A stretch of DNA of 64,000 bases, from NCBI RefSeq assembly GCF_033366695.1, contig NZ_JAOBTQ010000001.1:4960001-5024000 (forward strand), in the 5' to 3' direction. This DNA is from Streptomyces sp. SCL15-4. GTDB taxonomy: Bacteria; Actinomycetota; Actinomycetes; Streptomycetales; Streptomycetaceae. The notes under the pieces were generated by a model that was given only the letters and a program-made list of their open reading frames with translations, had not been told where the DNA came from and searched no databases. Position 1 is the stretch's first letter, and the number at the start of each line of letters is the position of its first letter. Position numbers and translations under genes: made by a program. Positions 27,235 through 36,137 of the stretch are shown in pieces.

Positions 27235-29043
27235 ATGGCCGTCAACCTGGTCAATGTCGAGAACGTCAGCAAGGTCTACGGCACCCGTGCCCTGCTGGAC
27301 GGCGTCTCGCTCGGCGTGTCGGAAGGGGACCGGATCGGGGTCGTCGGACGCAACGGCGACGGCAAGACCACCCTCATCCGGATGCTCGCCAAGCTGGAGG
27401 ACGCCGACACCGGGAGGGTCACGCACTCCGGCGGCCTGCGGACCGGCGTGCTCACCCAGCACGACTCCCTCGACCCCGCCGCCACCGTCCGCCACGAGGT
27501 GATCGGCGACATGGCCGACCACGAGTGGGCCGGCAACGCCAAGGTCCGCGACGTGCTGACCGGGCTGTTCGGCGGGCTGGACCTGCCGGGCTTCCCCAAG
27601 GGGCTGGACACCGTCATCGGACCGCTCTCCGGCGGCGAGCGGCGCCGCATCGCGCTGGCCAAGCTGCTCATCGAGGAACAGGACCTGATCGTCCTGGACG
27701 AGCCCACCAACCACCTCGACGTCGAGGGCATCGCCTGGCTCGCCGAGCACCTGCGCAGCCGGCGCTCGGCGCTCGTCTGCGTCACCCACGACCGGTGGTT
27801 CCTGGACCAGGTCTGCACCCGCATGTGGGACGTGCAGCGCGGTGCCGTGTACGAGTACGAGGGCGGCTACTCGGACTACGTCTTCGCGCGCGCCGAGCGC
27901 GAGCGGATCGCCGCCACCGAGGAGGCCAAGCGGCAGAACCTGATCCGCAAGGAGCTGGCCTGGCTGCGGCGCGGCGCGCCCGCGCGGACCTCCAAGCCGC
28001 GCTTCCGGGTGGAGGCCGCCAACGAGCTGATCGCGGACGTGCCGCCGCCCCGGGACAGCGGCGAGCTGATGAAGTTCGCCTCCTCGCGGCTCGGCAGGAC
28101 GGTCTTCGACCTGGAGGACGTCACCCTCCAGGCCGGGCCGAAGGTGCTGCTGGAGCACGTCACCTGGCAGCTCGGCCCGGGCGACCGGATCGGCCTGGTC
28201 GGCGTCAACGGCGCCGGGAAGACCTCGCTGCTGCGCGCCATGGCCGCCGCCGCCCGCACCGAGGGCGAGGAGCAGCCCGCCGGGGGCCGGATCGCCGTCG
28301 GCAGGACCGTCAAGCTGGCCTACCTCTCGCAGGAGGTCGCCGAACTCGACCCGGCCTGGCGGGTGCTGGAGGCCGTGCAGCAGGTCCGCGAGCGCGTCGA
28401 CCTCGGCAAGGGCCGCGAGATGACGGCCGGGCAGCTGTGCGAGACGTTCGGCTTCGGCAAGGAGAAGCAGTGGACGCCGGTCGGCGACCTCTCCGGCGGC
28501 GAGCGGCGGCGGCTCCAGCTGCTGCGGCTGCTCATGGACGAGCCCAACGTCCTCTTCCTGGACGAGCCCACCAACGACCTCGACATCGAGACCCTGACCC
28601 AGCTGGAGGACGTCCTCGACGGCTGGCCCGGCTCGATGGTCGTCATCTCCCACGACCGGTTCTTCGTGGAGCGGACGACGGACCGGGTGTTCGCGCTGCT
28701 CGGCGACGGCACCCTGCGGATGCTGCCGCGCGGCATCGACGAGTACCTGGAGCGGCGCCGGGCCATGGAGGAGTCGGCCGCCGAGCGGCCCACCGCCGCG
28801 GCGCCGAAGCCGGCCACGGCGGAGAAGAGCGCGGCCGACCAGCGTGCCGCGAAGAAGGAACTCCAGAAGATCGAGCGCCAGTTGGACAAGATCTCCGAGA
28901 AGGAGAGCCGGCTGCACGCCCAGATCGCCGACGACGCCACCGACTTCGCGAAGGTGGCCGGACTGGACGCCCAGCTGCGGGATCTCGCCGGGGAGCGCGA
29001 GGAACTGGAGCTGCGCTGGCTGGAACTGGCGGAGGACGCCTGA
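27235..29043 (+). CDS. ABC-F family ATPase (Uup-like)
   Basis: A 602-residue soluble protein with two ABC cassettes and no TM segments. Walker A motifs are GRNGDGKTT (about residue 39) and GVNGAGKTS (about 325). Two LSGGERRR signatures (about 130 and 419) and two DEPTNHLD/DEPTNDLD Walker B motifs are present. A linker and a C-terminal coiled coil (about 535-602, KKELQKIERQLDKISEKE) resemble Uup. ABC-F proteins act on the ribosome or on DNA-linked processes rather than transport. ATG 27235 follows AGGAG. No resistance-gene context is visible, so a housekeeping translation role is more likely. Confidence 0.9.
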   Translation: MAVNLVNVENVSKVYGTRALLDGVSLGVSEGDRIGVVGRNGDGKTTLIRMLAKLEDADTGRVTHSGGLRTGVLTQHDSLDPAATVRHEVIGDMADHEWAGNAKVRDVLTGLFGGLDLPGFPKGLDTVIGPLSGGERRRIALAKLLIEEQDLIVLDEPTNHLDVEGIAWLAEHLRSRRSALVCVTHDRWFLDQVCTRMWDVQRGAVYEYEGGYSDYVFARAERERIAATEEAKRQNLIRKELAWLRRGAPARTSKPRFRVEAANELIADVPPPRDSGELMKFASSRLGRTVFDLEDVTLQAGPKVLLEHVTWQLGPGDRIGLVGVNGAGKTSLLRAMAAAARTEGEEQPAGGRIAVGRTVKLAYLSQEVAELDPAWRVLEAVQQVRERVDLGKGREMTAGQLCETFGFGKEKQWTPVGDLSGGERRRLQLLRLLMDEPNVLFLDEPTNDLDIETLTQLEDVLDGWPGSMVVISHDRFFVERTTDRVFALLGDGTLRMLPRGIDEYLERRRAMEESAAERPTAAAPKPATAEKSAADQRAAKKELQKIERQLDKISEKESRLHAQIADDATDFAKVAGLDAQLRDLAGEREELELRWLELAEDA

Positions 29044-29051
29044 CCTCCCGG

Positions 29052-29080
29052 CCCGGCGCGCGGAGGGGCCGTGCGCCGGG
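29052..29080 (+). terminator. hairpin after ABC-F gene
   Basis: 8-bp stem CCCGGCGC/GCGCCGGG with 13-nt loop just past the stop; likely terminator without U-tract. The rest of the 237-nt gap up to 29280 contains short GCCGTC repeats and nothing else I can name. Confidence 0.45.
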
Positions 29081-29280
29081 TGAAGGGGGCGTGAAGGCGC
29101 GTAACGACGGCATCACGGGCCGGTCCTCCCTTGGGAACAGGGGCGGGCGCGGCCCGGTGTGCCGTCGGTGCCGGGTGATAGAAAGAGCCGTCTGAAAACC
29201 GTCTGAGAAACGGCCCAGAGCCGTCCGTCGCGTGCTTCGGGGCGTGGCTAAAAATCAGTGAACGAGGGGGAAGAGCGCTG

Positions 29281-31101
29281 ATGACTCAGCCGCCCGACCA
29301 GCCGCCGCACGGCGGTTTCGGAGCACCACAGGACCAGCCGCCGGGCCCGGGCGGCTTCGGCACTCCGCAACCTCCGCCCGTCCCGGGCGCCTTCGGCGCG
29401 CCTCAGGCCCCGCAGGCGCCGCCGGCCCAGGCCGGTTTCGGCGCGCCCCAGCCGCCCGCCGCGCCCCCGCAGCCCCAGCCGGGCTACGGCTACCCGCAGC
29501 AGCCCGGCCCGTACGGGGCCGCTCCGGGCCCCTACGGCCAGCCGCAGCCGGGCCCCTACGGGTATCCGCAGCAGGCACCGCAGCAGCCGGGCCCCTACGG
29601 CGCTCCGCAGGCCGGCTACGGTCAGCCGCCGCAGCCGCCGTACCCGGGCATGCCCGGCATACCCGGGGCCGCGCCCGGCGGGCCGGCCTCCAGGAAGAAG
29701 ACGGCGCTGATCATCGGGTCCGCGGTCGCCGCGCTGCTCGTCATCGGCGGCACGGTCTTCGCGGTCACCGGCGGCGGCGACGAGGGCGGCGGCGGCAAGA
29801 AGCCCGTCGCCCGGCACAGCGACGGCCCGAAGCACTCCGCCACCTCCTCGCCGACGACCTCCGGCGGCGCGGACCCGGACCACCTCAACGACGGACGCGG
29901 ACCCGGAGAGGCCAAGGTGCTCTGGTACGCGCCGGCCCCCGACGCCCCCGCGTCCGGCGCCGACGCGCCCGGCATGTGGATCACCGGCGACACCGCGGTG
30001 AAGGCGGCGTACAAGCAGGTCTTCGCCTTCGGCACCGGAGACGGCCACACCGCCTGGGGGCCGCTCTCCCTGCCGCAGAAGATCTGCGCGGTCACCCCGC
30101 GGCAGTCGGCCGAGGACAAGGTCGTCGTGGCGTACATGAGCGGCGCCGGCGAGCACGCGAAGTGCAACCAGCTCCAGCAGCTCGACCTGCGCACCGGCGA
30201 GAAGGGCTGGAGCGGCGAGGTCGCCGACGGCGGCCTGTTCGACAGCGCGCTGACCATCGAGCTGACGGTCAGCGGCAAGACGCTGATGGTGGGCCGGTCG
30301 CAGTCGGGCACCGCGTACGACATCGACAGCGGCAAGAAGCTGTACGACAAGAAGCGCTACGGCGCGGCCTGCTTCCCGGCGGCCTACGCGGGCGGCACCG
30401 ACCGGCTGATCCAGGTGTCCTCCTGCGGCGTCGGCACCTCCGGCGAGCACGAGGAACTCCAGGAGCTGGACCCGGCGAACGGCGCGGTGCGCTGGACGCA
30501 GAAGCTCAAGAAGGGCTGGGAGGTCAGCCGTGCCTACTCGGTCGACCCGCTCGTGGTCTATCTGACCAACCGCGACAAGAAGACCTGGAACATCTCCTCC
30601 TTCACCAAGGACGGCAAGTTCCGCTCCGAGGTCACGGTGGACGAGAAGTTCGCTCCCCGCTGCGGCTGGGCGATCCTCGAACGCGAGCTGCAGGGCTGCC
30701 AGGGCGTCGCGGTCGACGCGGACACGCTCTACCTGCCCACCGACGCCACCGTCAGCGCCAACGAGATCGTGGCCGTCGGCCTCGCCGACGGCAAGGAGAA
30801 GTGGCGGGTGAAGTCCCCGTCCGACCGGCCGATGTACCCGCTGAAGGCCGAGGGCGGCAAGCTCGTCGCGTATGTGCAGCCGTCGTACGACACCGGCGGC
30901 CAGGTGGTGTCGGTGCCGACCGCCGGCTCCGCCCACCGGACGACCGCGCTGCTGCGGAACCCGCAGGGCGCCGCCGACGTCGAGGGCACCTTCTACGACG
31001 GTGTCCTGGACTGGACCGGCGGGCGGCTGTTCATCTCCTCGGGCCGCCTGTCCGGCGACGACGACTCCAAGGAGAAGCTGATCATGGCCTTCGGCAACTG
31101 A
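29281..31101 (+). CDS. membrane-anchored PQQ-like beta-propeller protein, copy 1
   Basis: A 606-residue protein. Residues 1-135 are a Pro/Gly/Gln-rich cytoplasmic tail of PGPYGxPQ-like repeats. A TM helix follows (KTALIIGSAVAALLVIGG), then a Gly/Ser-rich linker and an extracytoplasmic domain with PQQ/quinoprotein-propeller strands. The repeated logic is Leu-Asp-x-x-x-Gly-x-x-x-Trp (LDLRTGEKGWSG, LADGKEKWRV). Paired cysteines are frequent (ICAVTP, KCNQL, CQGV) and may form disulfides. The function is unknown; it may be an envelope scaffold or sensor. RBS GAGGGGGAAG precedes ATG 29281. The next gene is a paralogue in the same operon. Confidence 0.82.
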   Translation: MTQPPDQPPHGGFGAPQDQPPGPGGFGTPQPPPVPGAFGAPQAPQAPPAQAGFGAPQPPAAPPQPQPGYGYPQQPGPYGAAPGPYGQPQPGPYGYPQQAPQQPGPYGAPQAGYGQPPQPPYPGMPGIPGAAPGGPASRKKTALIIGSAVAALLVIGGTVFAVTGGGDEGGGGKKPVARHSDGPKHSATSSPTTSGGADPDHLNDGRGPGEAKVLWYAPAPDAPASGADAPGMWITGDTAVKAAYKQVFAFGTGDGHTAWGPLSLPQKICAVTPRQSAEDKVVVAYMSGAGEHAKCNQLQQLDLRTGEKGWSGEVADGGLFDSALTIELTVSGKTLMVGRSQSGTAYDIDSGKKLYDKKRYGAACFPAAYAGGTDRLIQVSSCGVGTSGEHEELQELDPANGAVRWTQKLKKGWEVSRAYSVDPLVVYLTNRDKKTWNISSFTKDGKFRSEVTVDEKFAPRCGWAILERELQGCQGVAVDADTLYLPTDATVSANEIVAVGLADGKEKWRVKSPSDRPMYPLKAEGGKLVAYVQPSYDTGGQVVSVPTAGSAHRTTALLRNPQGAADVEGTFYDGVLDWTGGRLFISSGRLSGDDDSKEKLIMAFGN

Positions 31102-31177
31102 GCCGGGCCTCAGGTCCCGCCTTCCCCGTCCCCTCCGCCCTCCGCTCGCGAAGCGTTTCACCGAGGTACCCGTCGCC

Positions 31178-32947
31178 ATGACCCAGCCGCCCCCGCCGCC
31201 ACCCCATCAGCCGCCCCAGCCGGGCTCCGGCCACCCGCCGCAGCCGCCCCAGCCGGGCTACGGCTACCCGCCGCAGCCGCCGGGACCCGGATACGGCCCG
31301 CCCGGCGCGCAGCCCCACCCCTACGCCCAGCAGCCGCCCCTCCAGCCGCCGTCCTACGCCCCCCAGCCGGGCAACCCCTACGCCCAGCCCACGCAGCCCA
31401 TGCAGGGAATGCAGCCGGGATACGGATATCCGGGCCCGGGGCAGCCGCCGACCGTGCCGATGGCGCCGCGGCCCGCGGCGGCCGGCGGCCGGCGCAACAC
31501 CACCCTGTTCATCGTGGTGGCGGCGGTCGTCGCCATCGCGCTGATCGTCGGCGGCGGCATCTGGTACGCCACGTCCGGCGGCGACGGCGGCCACACGCAC
31601 GACCCCGTCTCCTCCGCCGGCCGGACCGGCGGCACGAGCGGCGGCTCCGGCGGCACCGGTGGCACCGGTGGCACCGGCGGCGGTGGCGGCAAGGAGAAGG
31701 CGCCGGACGACCCGGCCGCCAAGGTGCTCTTCGAGGTGCCGCTGCCCAAGGCCGACGACACGGTCGTCACCTCCGGCTCCTGGCTGACCGACACCGTGTA
31801 CGCCAAGAGCGGCATCGCGGAGATCGTCGGCTACGACCCGGCCGGCGGCTCCGAGCTGTGGACGATCAAGCTGCCCGGCCCGGTCTGCGCGGCCAGCGAC
31901 CACGTCAACGAGGACGGCCGGACGGCGGTCACCTTCCAGCCGAAGATGCCCGCGAAGGGCTCCTCCGCGGGATGCAGCCAGGTCGCCGCGATCGACCTCG
32001 CCGCGGGCAAGCGGCTGTGGACGAAGTCGGTCGACTCCGGCGACTACCCGGTCACCTTCCAGAACGTGACCGTCGCCCAGCACACGGTCGCGGTCGGCAG
32101 CTCCGACGGCGGCGCAGCGTTCGACATCGACTCCGGCAAGGCGCTGTGGCGGCCGAAGCCGGGCGACACCTGCGCCGACGCCGGGTACGGCGGCGGCACC
32201 CGGCTGGTCGCGGTCCGCAAGTGCGGCTCGTACGACGACCGGAAGCTGCACATCCAGACCATCGACCCGAAGACCGGCAAGGTGCTCTCCGAGTACCGGA
32301 TGCCCGACGGCGTCGACTACGCCTCCGTCGTCTCCACCGACCCGCTGGTGGTGGCCGCCGACGTCGGCGACGCCGCCGGCGACGGCAGCGGTGTCTCGGA
32401 CTACTTCTCCATCGACGGCAAGACCGGCCGGCTGCTCGCCCGCATCGCCGCGCCCGGCGACACCTACGGGGGCCGCTGCGACGGCATCACCCGTATCGAG
32501 GGCTGCAACCAGGTCGTCGCCGGCAACGGCAGGCTCTACCTGATGACCGAGCCGCACGACGGCAAGGCCGAGTACAGCAGGACGAACGAGATCGTCGCCT
32601 TCGACCTCGGGACCGGCAAGCCGACCGGGCAGCGCGCCGAGGCCGGCGACGGCTACACGCTCTCCCCGCTGCGCATGGACGGCGGCAACCTGCTGGCCTA
32701 CAACGCGCCGCCGTACAACAAGGGCGGCCAGGTCCTCAGCATCGACGGCGGCACCTTCAAGGCGGCCAAGCTGCTGGAGAACCCGGCCGAGCGCACCGTG
32801 CACGAGGCGGAGACCAGCCTGCTGCCCGAGTACGCCGAGCTGCTCTTCGGCAAGGGCCGGCTGTACATGTCGGCCCAGTTCGCCCACAAGCCCAACCGGA
32901 CGTACGACAAGGAGTACCTGGTGATGGCGTTCGGTACGGGCGGCTGA
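31178..32947 (+). CDS. membrane-anchored PQQ-like beta-propeller protein, copy 2
   Basis: A 589-residue paralogue of the preceding gene with the same layout: Pro-rich cytoplasmic tail (1-105), TM helix (TTLFIVVAAVVAIALIVGG), Gly/Thr-rich linker, then PQQ-like propeller blades (GYDPAGGSELWTIKLPG, DLAAGKRLWTKSV, DIDSGKALWRPKP). Cys residues again occur in pairs at blade edges. The 76-nt spacing suggests co-transcription with copy 1. A strong terminator follows at 33000-33028. Confidence 0.82.
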   Translation: MTQPPPPPPHQPPQPGSGHPPQPPQPGYGYPPQPPGPGYGPPGAQPHPYAQQPPLQPPSYAPQPGNPYAQPTQPMQGMQPGYGYPGPGQPPTVPMAPRPAAAGGRRNTTLFIVVAAVVAIALIVGGGIWYATSGGDGGHTHDPVSSAGRTGGTSGGSGGTGGTGGTGGGGGKEKAPDDPAAKVLFEVPLPKADDTVVTSGSWLTDTVYAKSGIAEIVGYDPAGGSELWTIKLPGPVCAASDHVNEDGRTAVTFQPKMPAKGSSAGCSQVAAIDLAAGKRLWTKSVDSGDYPVTFQNVTVAQHTVAVGSSDGGAAFDIDSGKALWRPKPGDTCADAGYGGGTRLVAVRKCGSYDDRKLHIQTIDPKTGKVLSEYRMPDGVDYASVVSTDPLVVAADVGDAAGDGSGVSDYFSIDGKTGRLLARIAAPGDTYGGRCDGITRIEGCNQVVAGNGRLYLMTEPHDGKAEYSRTNEIVAFDLGTGKPTGQRAEAGDGYTLSPLRMDGGNLLAYNAPPYNKGGQVLSIDGGTFKAAKLLENPAERTVHEAETSLLPEYAELLFGKGRLYMSAQFAHKPNRTYDKEYLVMAFGTGG

Positions 32948-32999
32948 CCGGCCGCGGGCGGCGTCGCCGGACTCGCCCGAAGGAGTGAACTGCCTTGCG

Positions 33000-33028
33000 G
33001 TGCCCCGGATTTCATCGATCCGGGGCAC
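33000..33028 (+). terminator. terminator after propeller operon
   Basis: Perfect 11-bp stem (33000-33010 with 33018-33028), 7-nt loop, followed by TTCTC. Confidence 0.85.
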
Positions 33029-33122
33029 TTCTCATCTGGAGGGGCAGCGCGACGTCGAACAAGCGTGTAGCTTCCGGGGGCATGAAGCGCGGGGGTGCCG
33101 GTGGGGACTGGGGGGTTGCTCT

Positions 33123-33809
33123 ATGGGAGTGCGGCTCATGGTCGTCGACGACCATCGCCTGCTCGCGGAGGCGCTGGCGTCGGCGCTGAAGCTGCGCGGG
33201 CACCGGGTGCTCGCCGCGGCGGCGCCGGCCGCGGGCGCGGCGGACCTGGTGATCACGCGGGCACCCGAGGTGTGCCTGCTGGGCACGGCGGCCCCGGCCG
33301 AACCGGGCGTCTTCGACCCGATCGTCAAGATCAAGCGGGAGCGTCCGCAGGTGGCGGTGGTGGTGCTGGGCCCGGTGCCGTCGCCGCGCGGTATCGCGGC
33401 GGCCTTCGCGTCCGGCGCGTCGGGGTACGTACGGCACGACGAGCGGATCGAGGGCGTCGAGCGGGCCATCATGAAGGCCCGCGCCGGGGAGGCGGCGGTG
33501 GCACCGCAGCTGCTCCAGGGCGCGTTCGGCGAGCTGCTGAACCCGGCGGCGCAGCCCGATGACGAGGCCCAGCGGCTGCTGGAGATGCTGACCCCGCGCG
33601 AGGTGGAGGTCCTGGTCCGGGTCGCCGACGGCGAGGACACCCGGCTGATCGCGGCGGGCATGGGCATCGCCCCCAGCACCGCCCGCACCCACGTCCAGCG
33701 GGTCCTGATGAAACTGGGTGTGGGTTCGAGACTGGAGGCGGCGGCCCTGGCCGCCCGCACCGGCCTACTGGAACGGGCGGGCCCGCGACGCGGCACGGAC
33801 CTGGCCTAG
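33123..33809 (+). CDS. LuxR/NarL-type regulator with degenerate receiver
   Basis: A 228-residue protein shaped like a NarL response regulator. The receiver starts correctly (LMVVDDHRLLAEAL), but the phosphoacceptor strand reads EVCLLGTAAPAEPG, with Gly where the conserved Asp should be. The conserved Lys near the end is Arg (GYVRHD). It is thus a pseudo-receiver unlikely to be phosphorylated. The C-terminal GerE HTH is intact (LTPREVEVLVRVADGEDTRL, STARTHVQRVLMKLGV). No kinase gene is adjacent. ATG 33123 lies behind a GGGG-containing leader. It may bind DNA constitutively or sense a ligand. Confidence 0.85.
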   Translation: MGVRLMVVDDHRLLAEALASALKLRGHRVLAAAAPAAGAADLVITRAPEVCLLGTAAPAEPGVFDPIVKIKRERPQVAVVVLGPVPSPRGIAAAFASGASGYVRHDERIEGVERAIMKARAGEAAVAPQLLQGAFGELLNPAAQPDDEAQRLLEMLTPREVEVLVRVADGEDTRLIAAGMGIAPSTARTHVQRVLMKLGVGSRLEAAALAARTGLLERAGPRRGTDLA

Positions 33810-33918
33810 GACGCGCGCCGCCAAGGGGCGCGGGGCCGGGCCGGCACGCGGCTCTGCCGCGAGGGCGCGACCGCTGCCCACGCCCCCGCGGCCGGCGTAC
33901 GGCCTCTGGCTCCCGGCG

Positions 33919-34245
33919 CTACTCCGCCCCTTCCTCGGCCGGAGGCACCGGCGCAGGAGTGGGCCGCAGCTTCAGCCACGCCAGGAAGAAGATCCCCAGC
34001 AGCAGCATGCCGATCCCGGTCCACAGGTTGATGTTGACGCCCTCGGCCTTGTCGATCGCGGCCTGGGAGTCGGTGATCCCCGTGATCGTGACGATGACGC
34101 CGTAGACCACGAACAGCCCGCCGATGATGCGGCGCAGGTCGAAGATGCGCGCCGCCGTCGCGGACTTGGTCTCCAGCTCGGAGACCTCCCGCTGGACGTC
34201 GTGCTCGGTGTAGTGCGGCGGACGGTGCTCGGGACGCTCGGTCAT
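33919..34245 (-). CDS. small membrane protein of symporter operon
   Basis: A 108-residue protein with a charged N-terminus (34 residues), two TM helices (IIGGLFVVYGVIVTITGI and WTGIGMLLLGIFFLAWL) and a Pro/Glu-rich tail. It lies 21 nt downstream of the sodium/solute symporter and is probably co-expressed with it, perhaps as an accessory subunit. The family is unassigned. Confidence 0.7.
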   Translation of the reverse strand: MTERPEHRPPHYTEHDVQREVSELETKSATAARIFDLRRIIGGLFVVYGVIVTITGITDSQAAIDKAEGVNINLWTGIGMLLLGIFFLAWLKLRPTPAPVPPAEEGAE

Positions 34246-34266
34246 GGTTTCCTCGATCCTCCCGCG

Positions 34267-35958
34267 TCAGAACGAGAACGGGATGTAGCAGGCGGCGGCC
34301 AGGACGACCGCTCCCCAGCCCAGCAGGGCCGGCTTGCGGTACCAGGCGTCGTCGCCCTCGGCGGGCGGTTCGGACATGCCGGGGGAGCGGGTGCCGTAGA
34401 CCAGGCCCTGCAGCTCCTGTGCCGGCTTCGGCTTGGTGAACAGGGACACCGCGATCATCACGACCGCGCCGGCGACGAAGCCCGCGATCGCGGAGACGAA
34501 GTTGGCGCCCTGGTCGGAGGGGATGGAGATGATGCCCTTCTTGTAGAAGACGAAGTAGTTGATCATCGCCGCGGTGGTGCCGGCGAGCAGGCCCCAGAAG
34601 CCGGACTTGGCGGACGCGCGCTTCCAGAACATGCCGACGATGAAGACGACGAACATCGGCACGTTGAAGAAGGAGAACAGCGTCTGCAGATAGCTCATGA
34701 TGTTCGAGAACGAGGACGCCAGGAACGCCGTGCCGACGGAGGCGCAGACGCCGATCACGGTGATCAGCCGGCCGAACCGCACGTAGTAGCCGTCCTCGCG
34801 GTCGCGCACCACGTACTTGGCCCAGATGTCGGTGGTGAACACGGTGTTGAACGACGACACGTTCGCCGCCATGCCCGCCATGAAGGCCGCCAGCAGACCG
34901 GTGACGGCGATGCCGAGCACGCCGTTGGGCAGCAGCTCCTGCATCAGGTAGGGGATGGCGTCGTTGTACTGGAGCCCGGACTTCGCGGTGCCGATCTTCG
35001 GCACGAGCGCGGCGGCGACCAGGCCCGGGATCATCACCAGGAAGACGATGAAGATCTTCGGGAAGGCGGCGATGAGCGGGGTGCGCTGCCCGGCGGAGAG
35101 GTTCTTCGCGGACAGGGCGCGCTGCACCTCGGCGAAGTTGGTGGTCCAGTAGCCGAAGGAGAGCACGAAGCCGAGGCCGAGGACGATGGTGAGCCAGTTG
35201 GCGCCGAGCGGGTTGGCCTGGCCGATGCCGGTGCCGCCCCAGGCCGTGGTGAAGTCGGCGCCGTGCTGCGCGGTGAGCTTGTCGGTCAGGCCGTCCCAGC
35301 CGCCGACCTTCTTCAGGCCGAGGACGGTGATGGGGATGAGCGCGGCGAGGATGACGAAGAACTGGAGCACCTCGTTGTAGATCGCCGAGGACAGGCCGCC
35401 CAGGGTGATGTACGCGAGCACGAAGGCGCCGGCGACGACGATGGCGACCCACTGCGGCCAGCCGAGCAGGGCCTCGACGACGATCGCGAGGGCGTAGAGG
35501 TTGACGCCCGCGATGAGGATCGCGGCGAACGCGAAGAGGACCGAGCTGAGCAGGTGGGCGGCCTTGTCGAAACGCAGCAGCAGGAACTCGGGGACCGAGC
35601 GGACCTTGCTGCCGTAGTAGAAGGGCATCATCACCAGGCCGAGGAAGACCATGGCGGGGATGGCGCCGATCCAGTACCAGTGGACGGTGTAGGCGCCGTA
35701 CTGGGCGCTGTTGGCCGCCATGCCGAGGATCTCGGTGGCCGCCAGGTTCGCCGAGATGAAGGCGAGGCCGGTGATCCAGGCGGGCAGCGAGCGTCCGGAG
35801 AGGAAGAAGTCGAGGCTGGTCTTGACCGAGCGGCGGGCGGCGAGGCCGATGCCGAGGACGACGACGAAGTAGATCGCCAGGATCGTGTAGTCCAGCCAGT
35901 TGGTGGGGAGCCGTAGCTCCGCCGCCAGATAGGTGGGGGCGTATGTGGGGGTTTGCAT
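34267..35958 (-). CDS. sodium/solute symporter (SSS), probable galactose/sugar uptake
   Basis: A 563-residue member of the SSS (SglT/PutP) family with about 14 TM helices. Family segments: SLDFFLSGRSLPAW, the sodium/sugar region SANLAATEILGMAANSAQYG, MPFYYGSKVRSVPEFL, ITLGGLSSAIYNEVLQFF and VSSFNTVFTTDIW. ATG 35958 (MQTPTYAPTY) is preferred to an upstream start. It is divergent from galTEK and shares a 179-bp regulatory region with it, so galactose or a related sugar is the likely substrate. That is inference from context. Confidence 0.88.
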   Translation of the reverse strand: MQTPTYAPTYLAAELRLPTNWLDYTILAIYFVVVLGIGLAARRSVKTSLDFFLSGRSLPAWITGLAFISANLAATEILGMAANSAQYGAYTVHWYWIGAIPAMVFLGLVMMPFYYGSKVRSVPEFLLLRFDKAAHLLSSVLFAFAAILIAGVNLYALAIVVEALLGWPQWVAIVVAGAFVLAYITLGGLSSAIYNEVLQFFVILAALIPITVLGLKKVGGWDGLTDKLTAQHGADFTTAWGGTGIGQANPLGANWLTIVLGLGFVLSFGYWTTNFAEVQRALSAKNLSAGQRTPLIAAFPKIFIVFLVMIPGLVAAALVPKIGTAKSGLQYNDAIPYLMQELLPNGVLGIAVTGLLAAFMAGMAANVSSFNTVFTTDIWAKYVVRDREDGYYVRFGRLITVIGVCASVGTAFLASSFSNIMSYLQTLFSFFNVPMFVVFIVGMFWKRASAKSGFWGLLAGTTAAMINYFVFYKKGIISIPSDQGANFVSAIAGFVAGAVVMIAVSLFTKPKPAQELQGLVYGTRSPGMSEPPAEGDDAWYRKPALLGWGAVVLAAACYIPFSF

Positions 35959-36008
35959 GCGAACTCGCTTCGTTGCGCGAACTGATCCAGAGCGGAACCT
36001 ACGCCGCC

Positions 36009-36027
36009 GTGTTCGGTATTTGAACAC
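36009..36027. promoter_or_regulatory. inverted repeat upstream of symporter gene
   Basis: GTGTTC-N7-GAACAC, 6-bp arms, 51-69 bp upstream of the symporter start and in the shared symporter/gal intergenic region. Candidate operator for a sugar-responsive regulator. Confidence 0.45.
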
Positions 36028-36043
36028 TTCGGCTGGTGTTCTT

Positions 36044-36102
36044 TGTTTGATTGTGATCGAGCGCGGGTGTTGTCGAGTTGTGGTCTGTTATGTTTGATTG
36101 TG
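36044..36102. promoter_or_regulatory. direct 12-mer repeats in gal promoter region
   Basis: TGTTTGATTGTG occurs at 36044-36055 and again identically at 36091-36102, 47 bp apart. The T-rich sequence is unlike the GC-rich surroundings. Direct repeats of this sort are typical of DeoR-family or cooperative operators. The second copy lies 36 bp upstream of the galT start. Confidence 0.55.
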
Positions 36103-36137
36103 TTGAGTGATGGCGTGGGGACGTGGAGGAGACCGGC

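Noticed and set aside
31620..31690. GGCACCGGT tandem repeats
   Set aside because: They encode the Gly/Thr linker of the propeller protein; no further structure.
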